Shown here piece after piece: positions 1-5,378 of a DNA stretch of 5,863 nt. The notes under the pieces were generated by a model that was not told the DNA's origin, did no database searches, and saw only the letters and a list, made by a program, of their open reading frames with translations. The DNA lies in NCBI GenBank assembly GCA_035315065.1, contig DATFYM010000012.1:1-5863 (forward strand), read 5' to 3'. The translations under genes were made by a program, and so were the position numbers. Every line of letters starts with the position of its first letter. Position 1 is the stretch's first letter. The DNA comes from DATFYM01 sp035315065. GTDB lineage: Bacteria; Acidobacteriota; Terriglobia; UBA7540.

Positions 1-140
1 GTACATCGGCTCGTACGTTTGCTCCGCGCTTCTTTCAGACCCCGCCTCGCGACGACGCCCTTGCGCTTCGCTATCACTTCACCTCCATCAGGTTGTGAAG
101 GGGACTTTCACCCCCGAGCTGTCGAACATGCTCGGCACAC
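1..140 (-). mobile_element. Group IIC intron, 5' end (domain I), cut by window edge
   Basis: Read on the minus strand from 140 leftwards, this is the 5' end of a bacterial group II intron ribozyme. It opens with GTGTGCC (140-134), which fits the GUGYG 5' splice-site consensus. Next come GGGGTGAAAGTCCCC (114-100), CGCAAGGG (65-58), GGTCTGAAAGAAGC (41-28) and GAGCAAAC (24-17). These landmarks occur in nearly the same order and spacing as in the Oceanobacillus iheyensis group IIC intron as I remember it; for example GGGTGARAGTCCC falls at intron positions 28-40 in both. A short GAGC/GCTC pairing closes the first helix. The rest of domain I, the reverse transcriptase/maturase gene if present, and the 3' end lie beyond the left edge, so activity cannot be judged. 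The IIC assignment is supported by insertion just past a stem-loop. Apparent plus-strand reading frames here are artefacts of the ribozyme sequence. Confidence 0.85.
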
Positions 141-147
141 AGACAAA

Positions 148-165
148 GCGGCAGCAAGCTGCCGC
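148..165 (-). repeat. Perfect 8-bp stem-loop at the intron target site
   Basis: GCGGCAGC, a 2-nt spacer and GCTGCCGC form a perfect palindrome. On the minus strand it is followed by TTTGTCT and then the intron boundary between 141 and 140. A GC-rich stem followed by a T-rich stretch resembles an intrinsic terminator, the preferred target of group IIC introns. No minus-strand gene ends just upstream of it, so it may instead be a dispersed REP-like palindrome. The six bases TTGTCT next to the junction are the candidate IBS1, which would pair with EBS1 in intron sequence outside the window. Confidence 0.65.
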
Positions 166-260
166 ACTCCAAGAGCCAAATTAGGACACTATCGTGCGCT
201 CTTCTTGCTAGCCCTCAGCGGCATTTCATTCTATGCTAGTGGATTCACTGGCAGCCGCAC

Positions 261-331
261 AGGGTATTGGGACGGGCGGGACTGTTCTCTGTGCTCTGCC
301 CCGGTCCCCTGTCGCCTGTCCCCTATACCCT
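261..331. repeat. Inverted heptamer array upstream of GH57 gene
   Basis: Four in-phase heptamers, GTCCCCT, GTCGCCT, GTCCCCT and ATACCCT (304-331), end one base before the GH57 start codon. An imperfect reverse-complement arm lies at 261-282 (AGGGTAT TGGGAC GGGCG GGAC), separated by about 21 nt, so the unit could fold into a hairpin in the 5' leader. The array leaves no room for a Shine-Dalgarno sequence. The rest of 166-303 shows no convincing promoter or gene. Confidence 0.6.
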
Positions 332-332
332 T

Positions 333-2555
333 ATGGGCAAGGTTTCTTTCGCCTGGCTGATCCACTCGCATCAGCCGGTGGGCAATTTCGATTACGTCAT
401 CGAGGAAGCGTATCAGCATTCCTACGCGCCGTTCCTCACCGTTCTGGCGCTGCACCCTCGCGTGCGCGCCAACCTGCATTACTCGGGGATCCTGCTGGAG
501 TGGATCGAGCACCGGCATCCCGAGTTTCTCGACAAGCTGCGGCAATTGATCGCGCGCGGCCAGATCGAGCTCGTGGGCGGCGGATACTATGAGCCGATCC
601 TTCCCTCCATCCCCGACAACGACAAGGTGGCACAGGTGCGCCTGCTCTCCGATTACCTGTCCAGTCGATTTGGGGTGACGCCGCGCGGCGCCTGGGTGGC
701 CGAGCGCGTGTGGGAGCCGAGCCTGGCACGCCCGCTCGCCCAGGCCGGCGTCGAGTACGTCCTGCTCGACGACACCCACTTCCTGGCGGCCGGCCTCGAG
801 CCCGGCCAGCTTCACGGCGCCTACATGACCGAGGAAGCCGGCTATCCGCTGCGTCTGGTGCCCAGCTTGAAGTCTCTTCGTTACGCCATTCCCTTCCGCG
901 AGCCCGAGGAAACCCTCCGCATTTTCCGTGAGGGCGCCGCCACCCTTTCGGCGGCGGGTAGCCTGGACGACGCCGGCTTGCTGTTCGCCACCGGCGACGA
1001 TTGCGAGAAGTTCGGCGTGTGGCCCGGCACCTACGAGCATGTGTACAAGAACGGCTGGCTGGAGAAATTCCTTCAGGCGCTCGACGCTGCCGCCGGCTGG
1101 GTCGAGATCACCACGCTCTCGGATTACCTCCACACGCATTCTCCCGCCGGCCGCATCTATCTGCCGACGGCTTCTTACGCGGAGATGATGGAGTGGGCGC
1201 TGCCGTTCCAGGCCCAGCGCGACTTCCGGGCGGCGGTGGAAGAAACCAAGCACGCCCCGCATGGGGAGCGGATGCAACGCTTTCTGCGCGGCGGCTTGTG
1301 GCGGAATTTTCTCAGCAAATACTCCGAGTCGAACCAGGTCCACAAGCTCATGCTGAACGTCAGCCGCCGGTGGCAGGACGCTAGCCACGCGGCGGCGGAA
1401 CCCGAAGCCGCCGGGCTCCTCCGCGACGCCAGCACCCACTTGTTTGCCTCCCAGTGCAACGACGCCTACTGGCACGGGGTCTTCGGCGGGTTGTACGCTC
1501 CGCACCTACGGTCCGGCGTGCTGGGTCACCTGATCCAGGCGGAAGCCCTGCTTGACAAGCTGGACCAAGCGGACCACGTGGACCCCGGCGCGTTACGAGT
1601 GGCAAGCTCGGACTTCGACGCGGACGGCCATGACGAGATCCTGGCCGAGGATACGTCCTACGGCATGGTGCTGCGCCCGGCCGACGGTGGGACCATCTCC
1701 AGCCTGCGATTCAAGCCGGCCGGTGTCGAGCTGATCAACTCGCTGGCACGCCGCCCGGAGAATTACCACGACGAGGTACGTCGGCTCGCGTCGGCGCTGG
1801 GAAAGACTAAGGCCGAGGGTCCGGCGTCGATCCACGACCTCGTGCTGAGCAAGGAAGATAACCTCCAGGTTCTGCTGCACTACGACCGCTACGCGCGCCA
1901 CGGGTTTCGAACTTACGTTTTCCCCGCCTCGAAGGAGTGGGAGGATTTTCGCGATTTGCGACTGGAAGAGAACCAAAGCCTGGCCCGAGGCGCCTGGAAG
2001 CAGCGGACCGGGTCGACGGCGCCAAACGAGTTTGTACTCGAGCGCGAAGCCTGTCTCGCCGCCTGCGAGTCGCCCGAGTCGGCGCTGCGGACCACGGCGA
2101 CCAAAATCATCACCACCAACTCCGCCGCCGGCAACTGGACCCTCGAATGCCGGTCGTCGATTCCGATCGACGCCCCCGGCGAATCGCCCGCGTCGGCGCT
2201 GGCGTTGGGCGTCGAACTGGTCTTCAACCTCCTCGCCCCCGACGCGCCCGACCGCTATTTCCTGGCCGGCGACGCGCGCTATCCGCTGCAATTCGCGGGC
2301 GAACTGAAAGGATCGCGGCTGCTGCTGGTGGATCGCTGGCAACAGGTGAAGATCCTGCTCAGCGCCCAACCGGAGGCGCGCTGGTGGGTGACGCCGATCC
2401 GGACCGTGTCGCAATCGGAGTCCGGTTTCGAGAGCGTGTATCAGGGCTCGGCGATCATGGCCGTCTGGAGGATCGGCGGCAAGGCCGACTTCGCAACCGG
2501 TCAGGATGCCGAGTACACGGTCACCGTCGAAGTTGTGCACTTGGAACCGGACTGA
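333..2555 (+). CDS. GH57 4-alpha-glucanotransferase / alpha-amylase-type enzyme
   Basis: This 740-residue protein is a glycoside hydrolase family 57 enzyme of the Thermococcus litoralis 4-alpha-glucanotransferase type. Such enzymes cleave alpha-1,4-glucan chains and transfer the fragments in glycogen or maltodextrin metabolism. All five GH57 motifs are visible: HSHQP (residues 11-15), GGGYYEPIL (82-90), WVAERVWEP (121-129, with E124 the likely nucleophile), ATGDDCEKFG (219-228, containing the likely acid/base aspartate) and LPTASYAEMMEW (277-288). The central domain (DUF1925-like) carries CNDAYWHGVFGG from C375. The C-terminal beta-rich domain (DUF1926-like) begins near DFDADGHDEI (427). It is about 80 residues longer than the archaeal enzyme. 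I see no signal peptide, so it is probably cytoplasmic. I chose ATG 333 because the family begins just before this (K)xSFAWLIHSHQP strand; an in-frame ATG at 267 would add 22 residues encoded by the repeat array. There is no clear ribosome binding site. Transferase and hydrolase activity cannot be told apart from sequence alone. Confidence 0.93.
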   Translation: MGKVSFAWLIHSHQPVGNFDYVIEEAYQHSYAPFLTVLALHPRVRANLHYSGILLEWIEHRHPEFLDKLRQLIARGQIELVGGGYYEPILPSIPDNDKVAQVRLLSDYLSSRFGVTPRGAWVAERVWEPSLARPLAQAGVEYVLLDDTHFLAAGLEPGQLHGAYMTEEAGYPLRLVPSLKSLRYAIPFREPEETLRIFREGAATLSAAGSLDDAGLLFATGDDCEKFGVWPGTYEHVYKNGWLEKFLQALDAAAGWVEITTLSDYLHTHSPAGRIYLPTASYAEMMEWALPFQAQRDFRAAVEETKHAPHGERMQRFLRGGLWRNFLSKYSESNQVHKLMLNVSRRWQDASHAAAEPEAAGLLRDASTHLFASQCNDAYWHGVFGGLYAPHLRSGVLGHLIQAEALLDKLDQADHVDPGALRVASSDFDADGHDEILAEDTSYGMVLRPADGGTISSLRFKPAGVELINSLARRPENYHDEVRRLASALGKTKAEGPASIHDLVLSKEDNLQVLLHYDRYARHGFRTYVFPASKEWEDFRDLRLEENQSLARGAWKQRTGSTAPNEFVLEREACLAACESPESALRTTATKIITTNSAAGNWTLECRSSIPIDAPGESPASALALGVELVFNLLAPDAPDRYFLAGDARYPLQFAGELKGSRLLLVDRWQQVKILLSAQPEARWWVTPIRTVSQSESGFESVYQGSAIMAVWRIGGKADFATGQDAEYTVTVEVVHLEPD

Positions 2556-2638
2556 GAAGAGTCGAAAGTCGTGAGTCAAAAGTTAAAACCCATCGCTTCT
2601 AGACTTTCGACTCTCGACTTTCGACTTTCGACTTCTTC
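2556..2638. repeat. Inverted heptamer (GACTTTC) array between GH57 and Trm112 genes
   Basis: The right arm has GACTTTC, GACTCTC, GACTTTC, GACTTTC and GACTTCT in phase (2602-2636). The left arm (2556-2585) carries the reverse-complement pattern (GAGTCGAAAGTC, GAGTCAAAAGT), starting directly after the GH57 stop codon. The arms are about 16 nt apart and could form a long imperfect hairpin in the transcript between the two genes. It could act as a processing site or a weak terminator; that is inference. There is no T-run directly after the stem. Confidence 0.7.
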
Positions 2639-2647
2639 TGTTTAAGT

Positions 2648-2666
2648 TACAATTCTCCCCAGGAGA
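2648..2666 (+). promoter_or_regulatory. Candidate -10 box and Shine-Dalgarno for Trm112-like gene
   Basis: TACAAT (2648-2653) resembles a sigma-70 -10 box, but the matching -35 position falls in the heptamer array and is poor. AGGAGA (2661-2666), six bases before ATG 2673, is a good ribosome binding site and fixes the start of the small gene. The promoter part is weak; the ribosome binding site is convincing. Confidence 0.45.
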
Positions 2667-2672
2667 TCAGCG

Positions 2673-2846
2673 ATGGCAATAAGTCAGGAACTTCTCAACA
2701 TTCTGGTTTGCCCGGCCTGCAAGGTTCCGGTGAAACTCACGCCAGACGGCCAGGGGTTGAAGTGCGGCAATTGCAAGCGGGTTTATGCCATTAAAGACGA
2801 CATTCCCGTCATGCTCATCGACGAGGCGAAGATCGAGCCTGAGTGA
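2673..2846 (+). CDS. Trm112-family (UPF0434/YcaR-like) small zinc-binding protein
   Basis: This 57-residue protein has the layout of the bacterial Trm112-like family: a helix-forming N-terminus (SQELLNILVCPAC), a CPxC pair at C13/C16, a CxxC pair at C31/C34, then VYAIKDDIPVMLIDEA (37-52), the family's hallmark C-terminal strand and loop. Eukaryotic and archaeal Trm112 proteins are activating partners of methyltransferases. The role of the short bacterial versions is less clear, though they are often encoded among lipid A and lipopolysaccharide core genes, which fits the GT9 gene that follows. The start is fixed by AGGAGA six bases upstream. Length and cysteine pattern are typical and nothing looks broken. 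The gene lies 117 bases past the GH57 stop, with a repeat hairpin between. Confidence 0.9.
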   Translation: MAISQELLNILVCPACKVPVKLTPDGQGLKCGNCKRVYAIKDDIPVMLIDEAKIEPE

Positions 2847-2849
2847 ATG

Positions 2850-3040
2850 ACATTGGATGATTGGGTCATTGTGTGATTGGGTGATCGGGTCATTGTGTGA
2901 TTAGGGATTGGGTGATCGGGCGATTGGGTGATTGGAAGAAGCAGACTGCGAGACTCTTTTCAATCACCCAATCACCAGATCACGAAATCGCCCAATCACC
3001 CAATCACACAATGACCCAATCACGCAATCACTCAATGATC
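2850..3040. repeat. Large inverted octamer array (GGTGATTG / CAATCACC)
   Basis: The left arm (2850-2934) has about ten octamers of the form GGTGATTG, with variants such as GGTCATTG, TGTGATTG and GGTGATCG. The right arm (2961-3040) has ten in-phase octamers of the reverse complement (CAATCACC, CAATGACC, CAATCACG and others). The spacer (2935-2960) is unique sequence. The two arms could pair over roughly 80 bp with scattered mismatches. The array begins four bases after the Trm112-like stop codon, and its last octamer, CAATGATC, supplies the ATG of the next gene. Confidence 0.85.
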
Positions 3041-4150
3041 CCGGTTCTCCCTTCCCTTCCCCCCGGCGCGCGCATCCTGGTGGTGCGCCTGCGCAGCATC
3101 GGCGACATCGTCCTGCTGACGCCGGCGCTTCGCCTGTTGAAAGAGTGGCGCCACTCGTTGCTCGTCTCGGTGGTAGTCGAAGCGCGCTTCCGCGACTTGC
3201 TGGAGGGAAACCCCGATGTCGACGAGGTCATCAGTCTCGGCGAGGGGTCGGCTGGGGCGAGATGGCGGGAAGTGGCGGACCGTTGGCGGGCGGTGCGGGA
3301 GATCCGCCGGCGCCGTTTCGCCCTCTGCGTCAACCTTCACGGCGGACCCACCAGCACGTTCCTGACGCGCTTCTCGGGGGCGCGCGTCAAGGTGGGTTTC
3401 CATCATTACCGCTCGCGCTCTGTTTACGACGTTCTGGTTCCTGACGCGCGGACCATCCTCAACCAGCCGTCGCTGCACACGGCGGAGCTTCAGGCTTGCG
3501 CGTTCTTCTGGCTGGGCCTTCTGCGCCGCGAGATTCCGCGCGCCCGGCTGTTCGTCAGCCCCCGCCACATTGAGTGGTGGCAGCAGACGCGCAAGGATCT
3601 CCTCCTGCCGCGGGCAGGATACGCGGTCCTGCACCCGACGGCTCTTTACACCACCAAGGAGTGGCCGGCGGGAGAGTTCGCACGCATGGGAGCCTGGCTG
3701 GAGCGCAACTTTGGCATCAAGACCGTATACTCCTGTGGGCCGGGCGAAGCCTCGGTGCTCGACGCCGTGGAGCGCACGGCGGAAGCCGCCGGCGTTCGAT
3801 CGATACGCCGCCTGGAGGGCGCCGGCCTCGGCCAGTTCGCCGCCGCGCTCGCGGGCGCGCGTCTCTTCATCGGCAACGACAGCGGCCCGGCTCATATGGC
3901 GGCCGCGCTGGGCCGGCCTTCGGTGGTGATTTTCGGATCGTCCAGCTCCCAGATCTGGGGGCCGTGGCCGCGCCACGATCCTGACCGGCCGGCCCGCATC
4001 GTGCAGAACTCCTACGACTGTAACCCCTGCCCGGGCGATCGGTGCTACCGTTTCAATGAACCGGAGTGTATCCTTTCCGTCAGCTTCGACCAGGTGCGGG
4101 CCGCCGTCGAGCAAGTGTTGAACGCATCCCCTGCGCCCGTGAAGTCGTGA
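3035..4150 (+). CDS. Glycosyltransferase family 9 (heptosyltransferase-like) protein
   Basis: This 371-residue protein belongs to GT9, the ADP-heptose:lipopolysaccharide heptosyltransferase family, GT-B fold enzymes that build the inner core of lipopolysaccharide at the cytoplasmic face of the inner membrane. The N-terminal motif RLRSIGDIVLLTPALR (18-33) contains D24, matching the catalytic aspartate of WaaC-type enzymes. The C-terminal half has HPTALYTTKEWP (200-211) and the donor-site block GNDSGPAHMAAALGRPS (from G280; D282, H287). A cysteine cluster follows (C329, C332, C337, C345), which I have seen in some GT9 proteins and whose role I do not know. ATG 3035 was chosen because 46 more in-frame codons back to 2897 encode only the octamer repeat and its spacer. 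No Shine-Dalgarno precedes the chosen start. The sugar donor and acceptor cannot be read from sequence; heptose is the family default. Confidence 0.88.
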   Translation: MIPVLPSLPPGARILVVRLRSIGDIVLLTPALRLLKEWRHSLLVSVVVEARFRDLLEGNPDVDEVISLGEGSAGARWREVADRWRAVREIRRRRFALCVNLHGGPTSTFLTRFSGARVKVGFHHYRSRSVYDVLVPDARTILNQPSLHTAELQACAFFWLGLLRREIPRARLFVSPRHIEWWQQTRKDLLLPRAGYAVLHPTALYTTKEWPAGEFARMGAWLERNFGIKTVYSCGPGEASVLDAVERTAEAAGVRSIRRLEGAGLGQFAAALAGARLFIGNDSGPAHMAAALGRPSVVIFGSSSSQIWGPWPRHDPDRPARIVQNSYDCNPCPGDRCYRFNEPECILSVSFDQVRAAVEQVLNASPAPVKS

Positions 4151-4154
4151 AAGC

Positions 4155-4189
4155 GTCCGCTGTCCGTGGCCCGTTGTCCGTTGCAACGG
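4155..4189. repeat. Heptamer array (GTCCGTT) after the GT9 gene
   Basis: Four in-phase heptamers, GTCCGCT, GTCCGTG, GCCCGTT and GTCCGTT (4155-4182), start four bases after the GT9 stop codon. They run into the 12-base palindrome CCGTTGCAACGG (4178-4189). No long opposing arm is present, so this is a shorter, single-armed version of the arrays seen elsewhere in the window. Confidence 0.6.
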
Positions 4190-4214
4190 AAATAGTGCTC
4201 TGGCTTGCGTTGGC

Positions 4215-4355
4215 AAGCCCCGAAGGGGCGAAAGAGAGTAGCCCAGGGCGCCAGCCCTGGGATCAGATGCCCCCAAAAACCACAAGAACTATGACTTGCC
4301 GGCTTTCTCCCAGGGCTGGCGCCCTGGGCTACTTTCTTTCGCCCCTTCGGGGCTT
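4215..4355. repeat. Nearly perfect 48-bp inverted repeat (REP/BIME-like element)
   Basis: The arms 4215-4262 and 4308-4355 are reverse complements with a single mismatch, separated by a 45-nt loop. Each arm contains two smaller palindromes, GCCCC-GAA-GGGGC and CCCAGGGC-GCCA-GCCCTGGG, joined by a GAAAGAGAGTA-type linker. Nested palindromes and high arm identity suggest a recently formed or recently moved repetitive extragenic palindrome pair. No transposase is encoded in it. It lies about 65 bases past the GT9 gene. Confidence 0.85.
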
Positions 4356-4367
4356 AAGGCATTTTTT
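4341..4367 (+). terminator. Possible intrinsic terminator for the GT9 transcript
   Basis: The distal hairpin of the inverted repeat, GCCCC-TTC-GGGGC (4341-4353), is followed eight bases later by six T residues (4362-4367). The gap is longer than in a classical terminator, so this is tentative; the whole 48-bp stem could also stop transcription. Confidence 0.3.
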
Positions 4368-4410
4368 CACACCTTCCAAGGGAGAGCGCTGAGCGACGTC
4401 GAAACTCCGA

Positions 4411-4439
4411 GTAATCTTGTATAATCTGCGTGATCTGTG
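4411..4439. repeat. Nonamer array (CGTAATCTG-like)
   Basis: Three in-phase nine-base units, GTAATCTTG, TATAATCTG and CGTGATCTG, followed by TGG. Short and degenerate, but the same style as the other tandem arrays. The TATAAT inside it arises from the repeat; I do not call it a promoter because no plus-strand gene follows. Confidence 0.4.
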
Positions 4440-4472
4440 GACCGAACCCTGCAGGCAGTATTCAAGGCTCGG

Positions 4473-4643
4473 TCAGCGCTTTCCAAGGGGCCGGCAGCAG
4501 CGAGGGCAAATGCGGGTTTCTTCTGAGATCGGGGCCGCGCAGTGAGGGCAGACCGTCGGCTCCCAGCCGATGTCGTTAAGGACAAGCCGAAGAATAACGG
4601 CCAGGTTGATCAAGACGATCGCGATGATGATGATCCTTACCAT
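4473..4643 (-). CDS. Small membrane-anchored zinc-ribbon protein
   Basis: This 56-residue minus-strand reading frame starts at ATG 4643. Residues 3-22 (RIIIIAIVLINLAVILRLVL) form one hydrophobic membrane segment. The remainder has two CxxC pairs, CPHC (32-35) and CPRC (46-49), spaced as in a short zinc ribbon (CPHCAAPISEETRICPRC). The likely topology is an N-terminal anchor with the ribbon exposed, on a side I cannot determine. I do not recognise the family. Support comes from the coherent domain order, a C-rich third codon position over much of the frame, and an in-frame stop directly before the ATG, which fixes the start. The upstream ribosome binding site is weak (AAGAA). The frame overlaps the end of an upstream reading frame by 7 bases, as in a translationally coupled pair, but that partner is truncated. 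It may therefore be a relic without a promoter. Confidence 0.6.
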   Translation of the reverse strand: MVRIIIIAIVLINLAVILRLVLNDIGWEPTVCPHCAAPISEETRICPRCCRPLGKR

Positions 4644-4774
4644 TCATTCTTGTTTTCGGCGGGTTTCGCGGCCAGCTTGAGGCGGGTCCCGGATTGCCGG
4701 ACATGAAGGGTGTCATGTTGGACGAACCTGTTAAGGCCATAATCCCGGTGATCGCCGTCAAGCTGTCTGGCAAG
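4637..4774 (-). pseudogene. C-terminal remnant of an unidentified gene upstream of the zinc-ribbon gene
   Basis: The minus strand from 4774 to the TAA at 4639-4637 reads 45 sense codons that look protein-coding, for example GDHRDYGLNRFVQHDTLHV (from residue 7) and LKLAAKPAENKNEW at the end, with C favoured at third positions. There is no ATG, GTG or TTG in the frame, and a TAG (4777-4775) lies just upstream, so the piece cannot be a complete gene. Its stop overlaps the start of the zinc-ribbon gene by 7 bases, suggesting they once formed an operon. Beyond the TAG the sequence turns into hairpins and repeats, so the 5' part was probably lost when those elements arrived. I cannot name the parent family. 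Confidence 0.4.
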
Positions 4775-4811
4775 CTAGGACAGCGCCGATAAAATGCTTA
4801 CATGCCCCAAT

Positions 4812-4990
4812 CCGCCGATACGGCGGCGGGTCGGCCATGGCGACAGGCAGATGGTGCTTGGTTAAGACGCTGTCGGTCGGCGTGTTGGAGGCTCGAAACT
4901 GTTTTGGCGCTGGCAGCAGGAACGTACACCCCGGAGGTGTAAATGCGGTTACAGTCGGGGTACGCGCAAAGCCGAGAAGGCTTCTCCGAC
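4812..4990. other. Non-coding stretch with several small stem-loops
   Basis: No gene is supported between 4778 and 5010. The stretch has CCGCCG-ATA-CGGCGG (4812-4826), ACACC-CCGGA-GGTGT (4926-4940) and GAGAA-GGC-TTCTC (4974-4986), the last enclosed by a GTCGG/CCGAC pairing (4954-4958 with 4986-4990, sharing one base with the inner stem). It could be a structured RNA or a chain of decayed palindromic repeats. I favour repeats, because it abuts the inverted repeat at 5011. Confidence 0.3.
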
Positions 4991-5010
4991 CGAACAGCGG
5001 GTTTTCTTTA

Positions 5011-5150
5011 CCCGGGGCTTGGAAACTGGGAAAAAACCCTGGTACCGCGGGCATCTTGCCCGCTCTTGATCCTAAGCTCTGATACAGAAGTGAAGAGCGG
5101 GCAGGATGCCCGCGCTCCCAGGATTTTTTCACAGCTTCTTGCGCCCTGGG
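5011..5150. repeat. Imperfect 57-bp inverted repeat with GCGGGCA..TGCCCGC core
   Basis: The left arm (5011-5067) and right arm (5093-5150) are reverse complements at roughly 80-85 percent, with a 25-nt loop. The innermost 22 bases are nearly perfect (AAGAGCGGGCAGGATGCCCGC against its complement, one mismatch), and each contains its own palindrome, GCGGGCA/TGCCCGC. The outer parts share the T-run block ATTTTTTCACA. I associate such GCGGGCAGGATGCCCGC palindromes with dispersed repeats in Acidobacteriota; that link is from memory. Confidence 0.75.
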
Positions 5151-5206
5151 CTACTCTCTGCCGGTCCTCCGGGCCTTCCGGCGCGGAACCACCGCCGCCG
5201 AAGGCC
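5141..5206. repeat. Degenerate copy of the 4308-4355 arm plus a small hairpin
   Basis: GCGCCCTGGGCTACT (5141-5155) repeats 4319-4333 exactly. It is followed by a diverged version of the GCCCC-TTC-GGGGC hairpin, here CCGG-TCCT-CCGG (5161-5172). Next, GGCCTTCCGGCGCGG (5172-5186) pairs imperfectly with CCGCCGAAGGCC (5195-5206). This looks like a half-element derived from the same family as the 48-bp inverted repeat. Confidence 0.5.
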
Positions 5207-5220
5207 AAGGAAGAGTGCTC

Positions 5221-5269
5221 GAATCGCGAAACCCCGTCAGTGTGGCAAAATGCCACACTTTTTCGATTC
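5221..5269 (+). repeat. Stem-loop with T-tail and outer pairing
   Basis: AGTGTGGCA (5239-5247) pairs perfectly with TGCCACACT (5251-5259) across an AAA loop and is followed by TTTT, like an intrinsic terminator in plus orientation. An outer pairing, GAATCG (5221-5226) with CGATTC (5264-5269), makes it a nested palindrome. No plus-strand gene ends nearby (the GT9 gene stops more than 1 kb upstream), so a dispersed palindromic repeat is as likely as a working terminator. Confidence 0.55.
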
Positions 5270-5329
5270 TTTGAACCCGGAGCCCTCTTTTGCCATCCTA
5301 AGCTATTGATTCCACGCATGAAAAGAAAG

Positions 5330-5365
5330 TGTCTCATTTGTCTCGTTTGTCTCCATTGTCTCATT
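5330..5365. repeat. Nonamer tandem array (TGTCTCATT) x4
   Basis: Four in-phase nine-base units, TGTCTCATT, TGTCTCGTT, TGTCTCCAT and TGTCTCATT. There is no opposing arm nearby. In translation it gives artificial repeats (CLICLVCLHCL on the plus strand, ETNETNETL on the minus strand), which should not be taken for proteins. Confidence 0.7.
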
Positions 5366-5378
5366 TTGGGGTGCTAGC

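Noticed and set aside
205..237. Promoter for GH57 (TTGCTA and TATGCT)
   Set aside because: The spacer is 21 bases, too long for a normal sigma-70 promoter.
267..332. 22-codon upstream extension of the GH57 gene
   Set aside because: It encodes the heptamer hairpin and is not part of the GH57 fold, which begins with the strand leading to HSHQP.
19..360. Plus-strand open frame at the left edge
   Set aside because: It covers the group II intron domain I and the stem-loop in antisense and has no protein features.
231..1505. Long open frame on the minus strand opposite the GH57 gene
   Set aside because: It lies fully opposite a clear GH57 gene with all family motifs; the translation has no recognisable domain and is the usual antisense shadow of a GC-rich gene.
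1593..2579. Second long minus-strand frame opposite the GH57 C-terminal half
   Set aside because: Same reason; composition follows the antisense of the DUF1926-like region.
2897..3034. 46-codon upstream extension of the GT9 gene
   Set aside because: It encodes only the octamer repeat and its spacer (QSPNH-like repeats). GT9 proteins normally begin close to the RLxSIGD motif.
2850..3040. CRISPR array
   Set aside because: Units are 8 bp and contiguous, with no spacers between them.
3032..4285. 417-codon minus-strand frame opposite the GT9 gene
   Set aside because: Antisense shadow; its start runs through the inverted repeat and heptamer array, and GT9 motifs are unambiguous on the other strand.
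4420..4425. TATAAT as a promoter -10 box
   Set aside because: It arises inside the nonamer array, has no -35 partner and no plus-strand gene downstream.
4576..4773. TTG-started minus-strand frame overlapping the zinc-ribbon gene
   Set aside because: Its second half runs out of frame through the membrane segment and gives a low-complexity basic string; the neighbouring frame looks more protein-like.
4837..5377. Overlapping open frames in the repeat-rich region (4837-5082, 4943-5377, 5008-5364 and 4758-5132)
   Set aside because: Each translates inverted repeats or tandem arrays (for example AGILPAL and CLICLVCLHCL strings); no ribosome binding site or domain.
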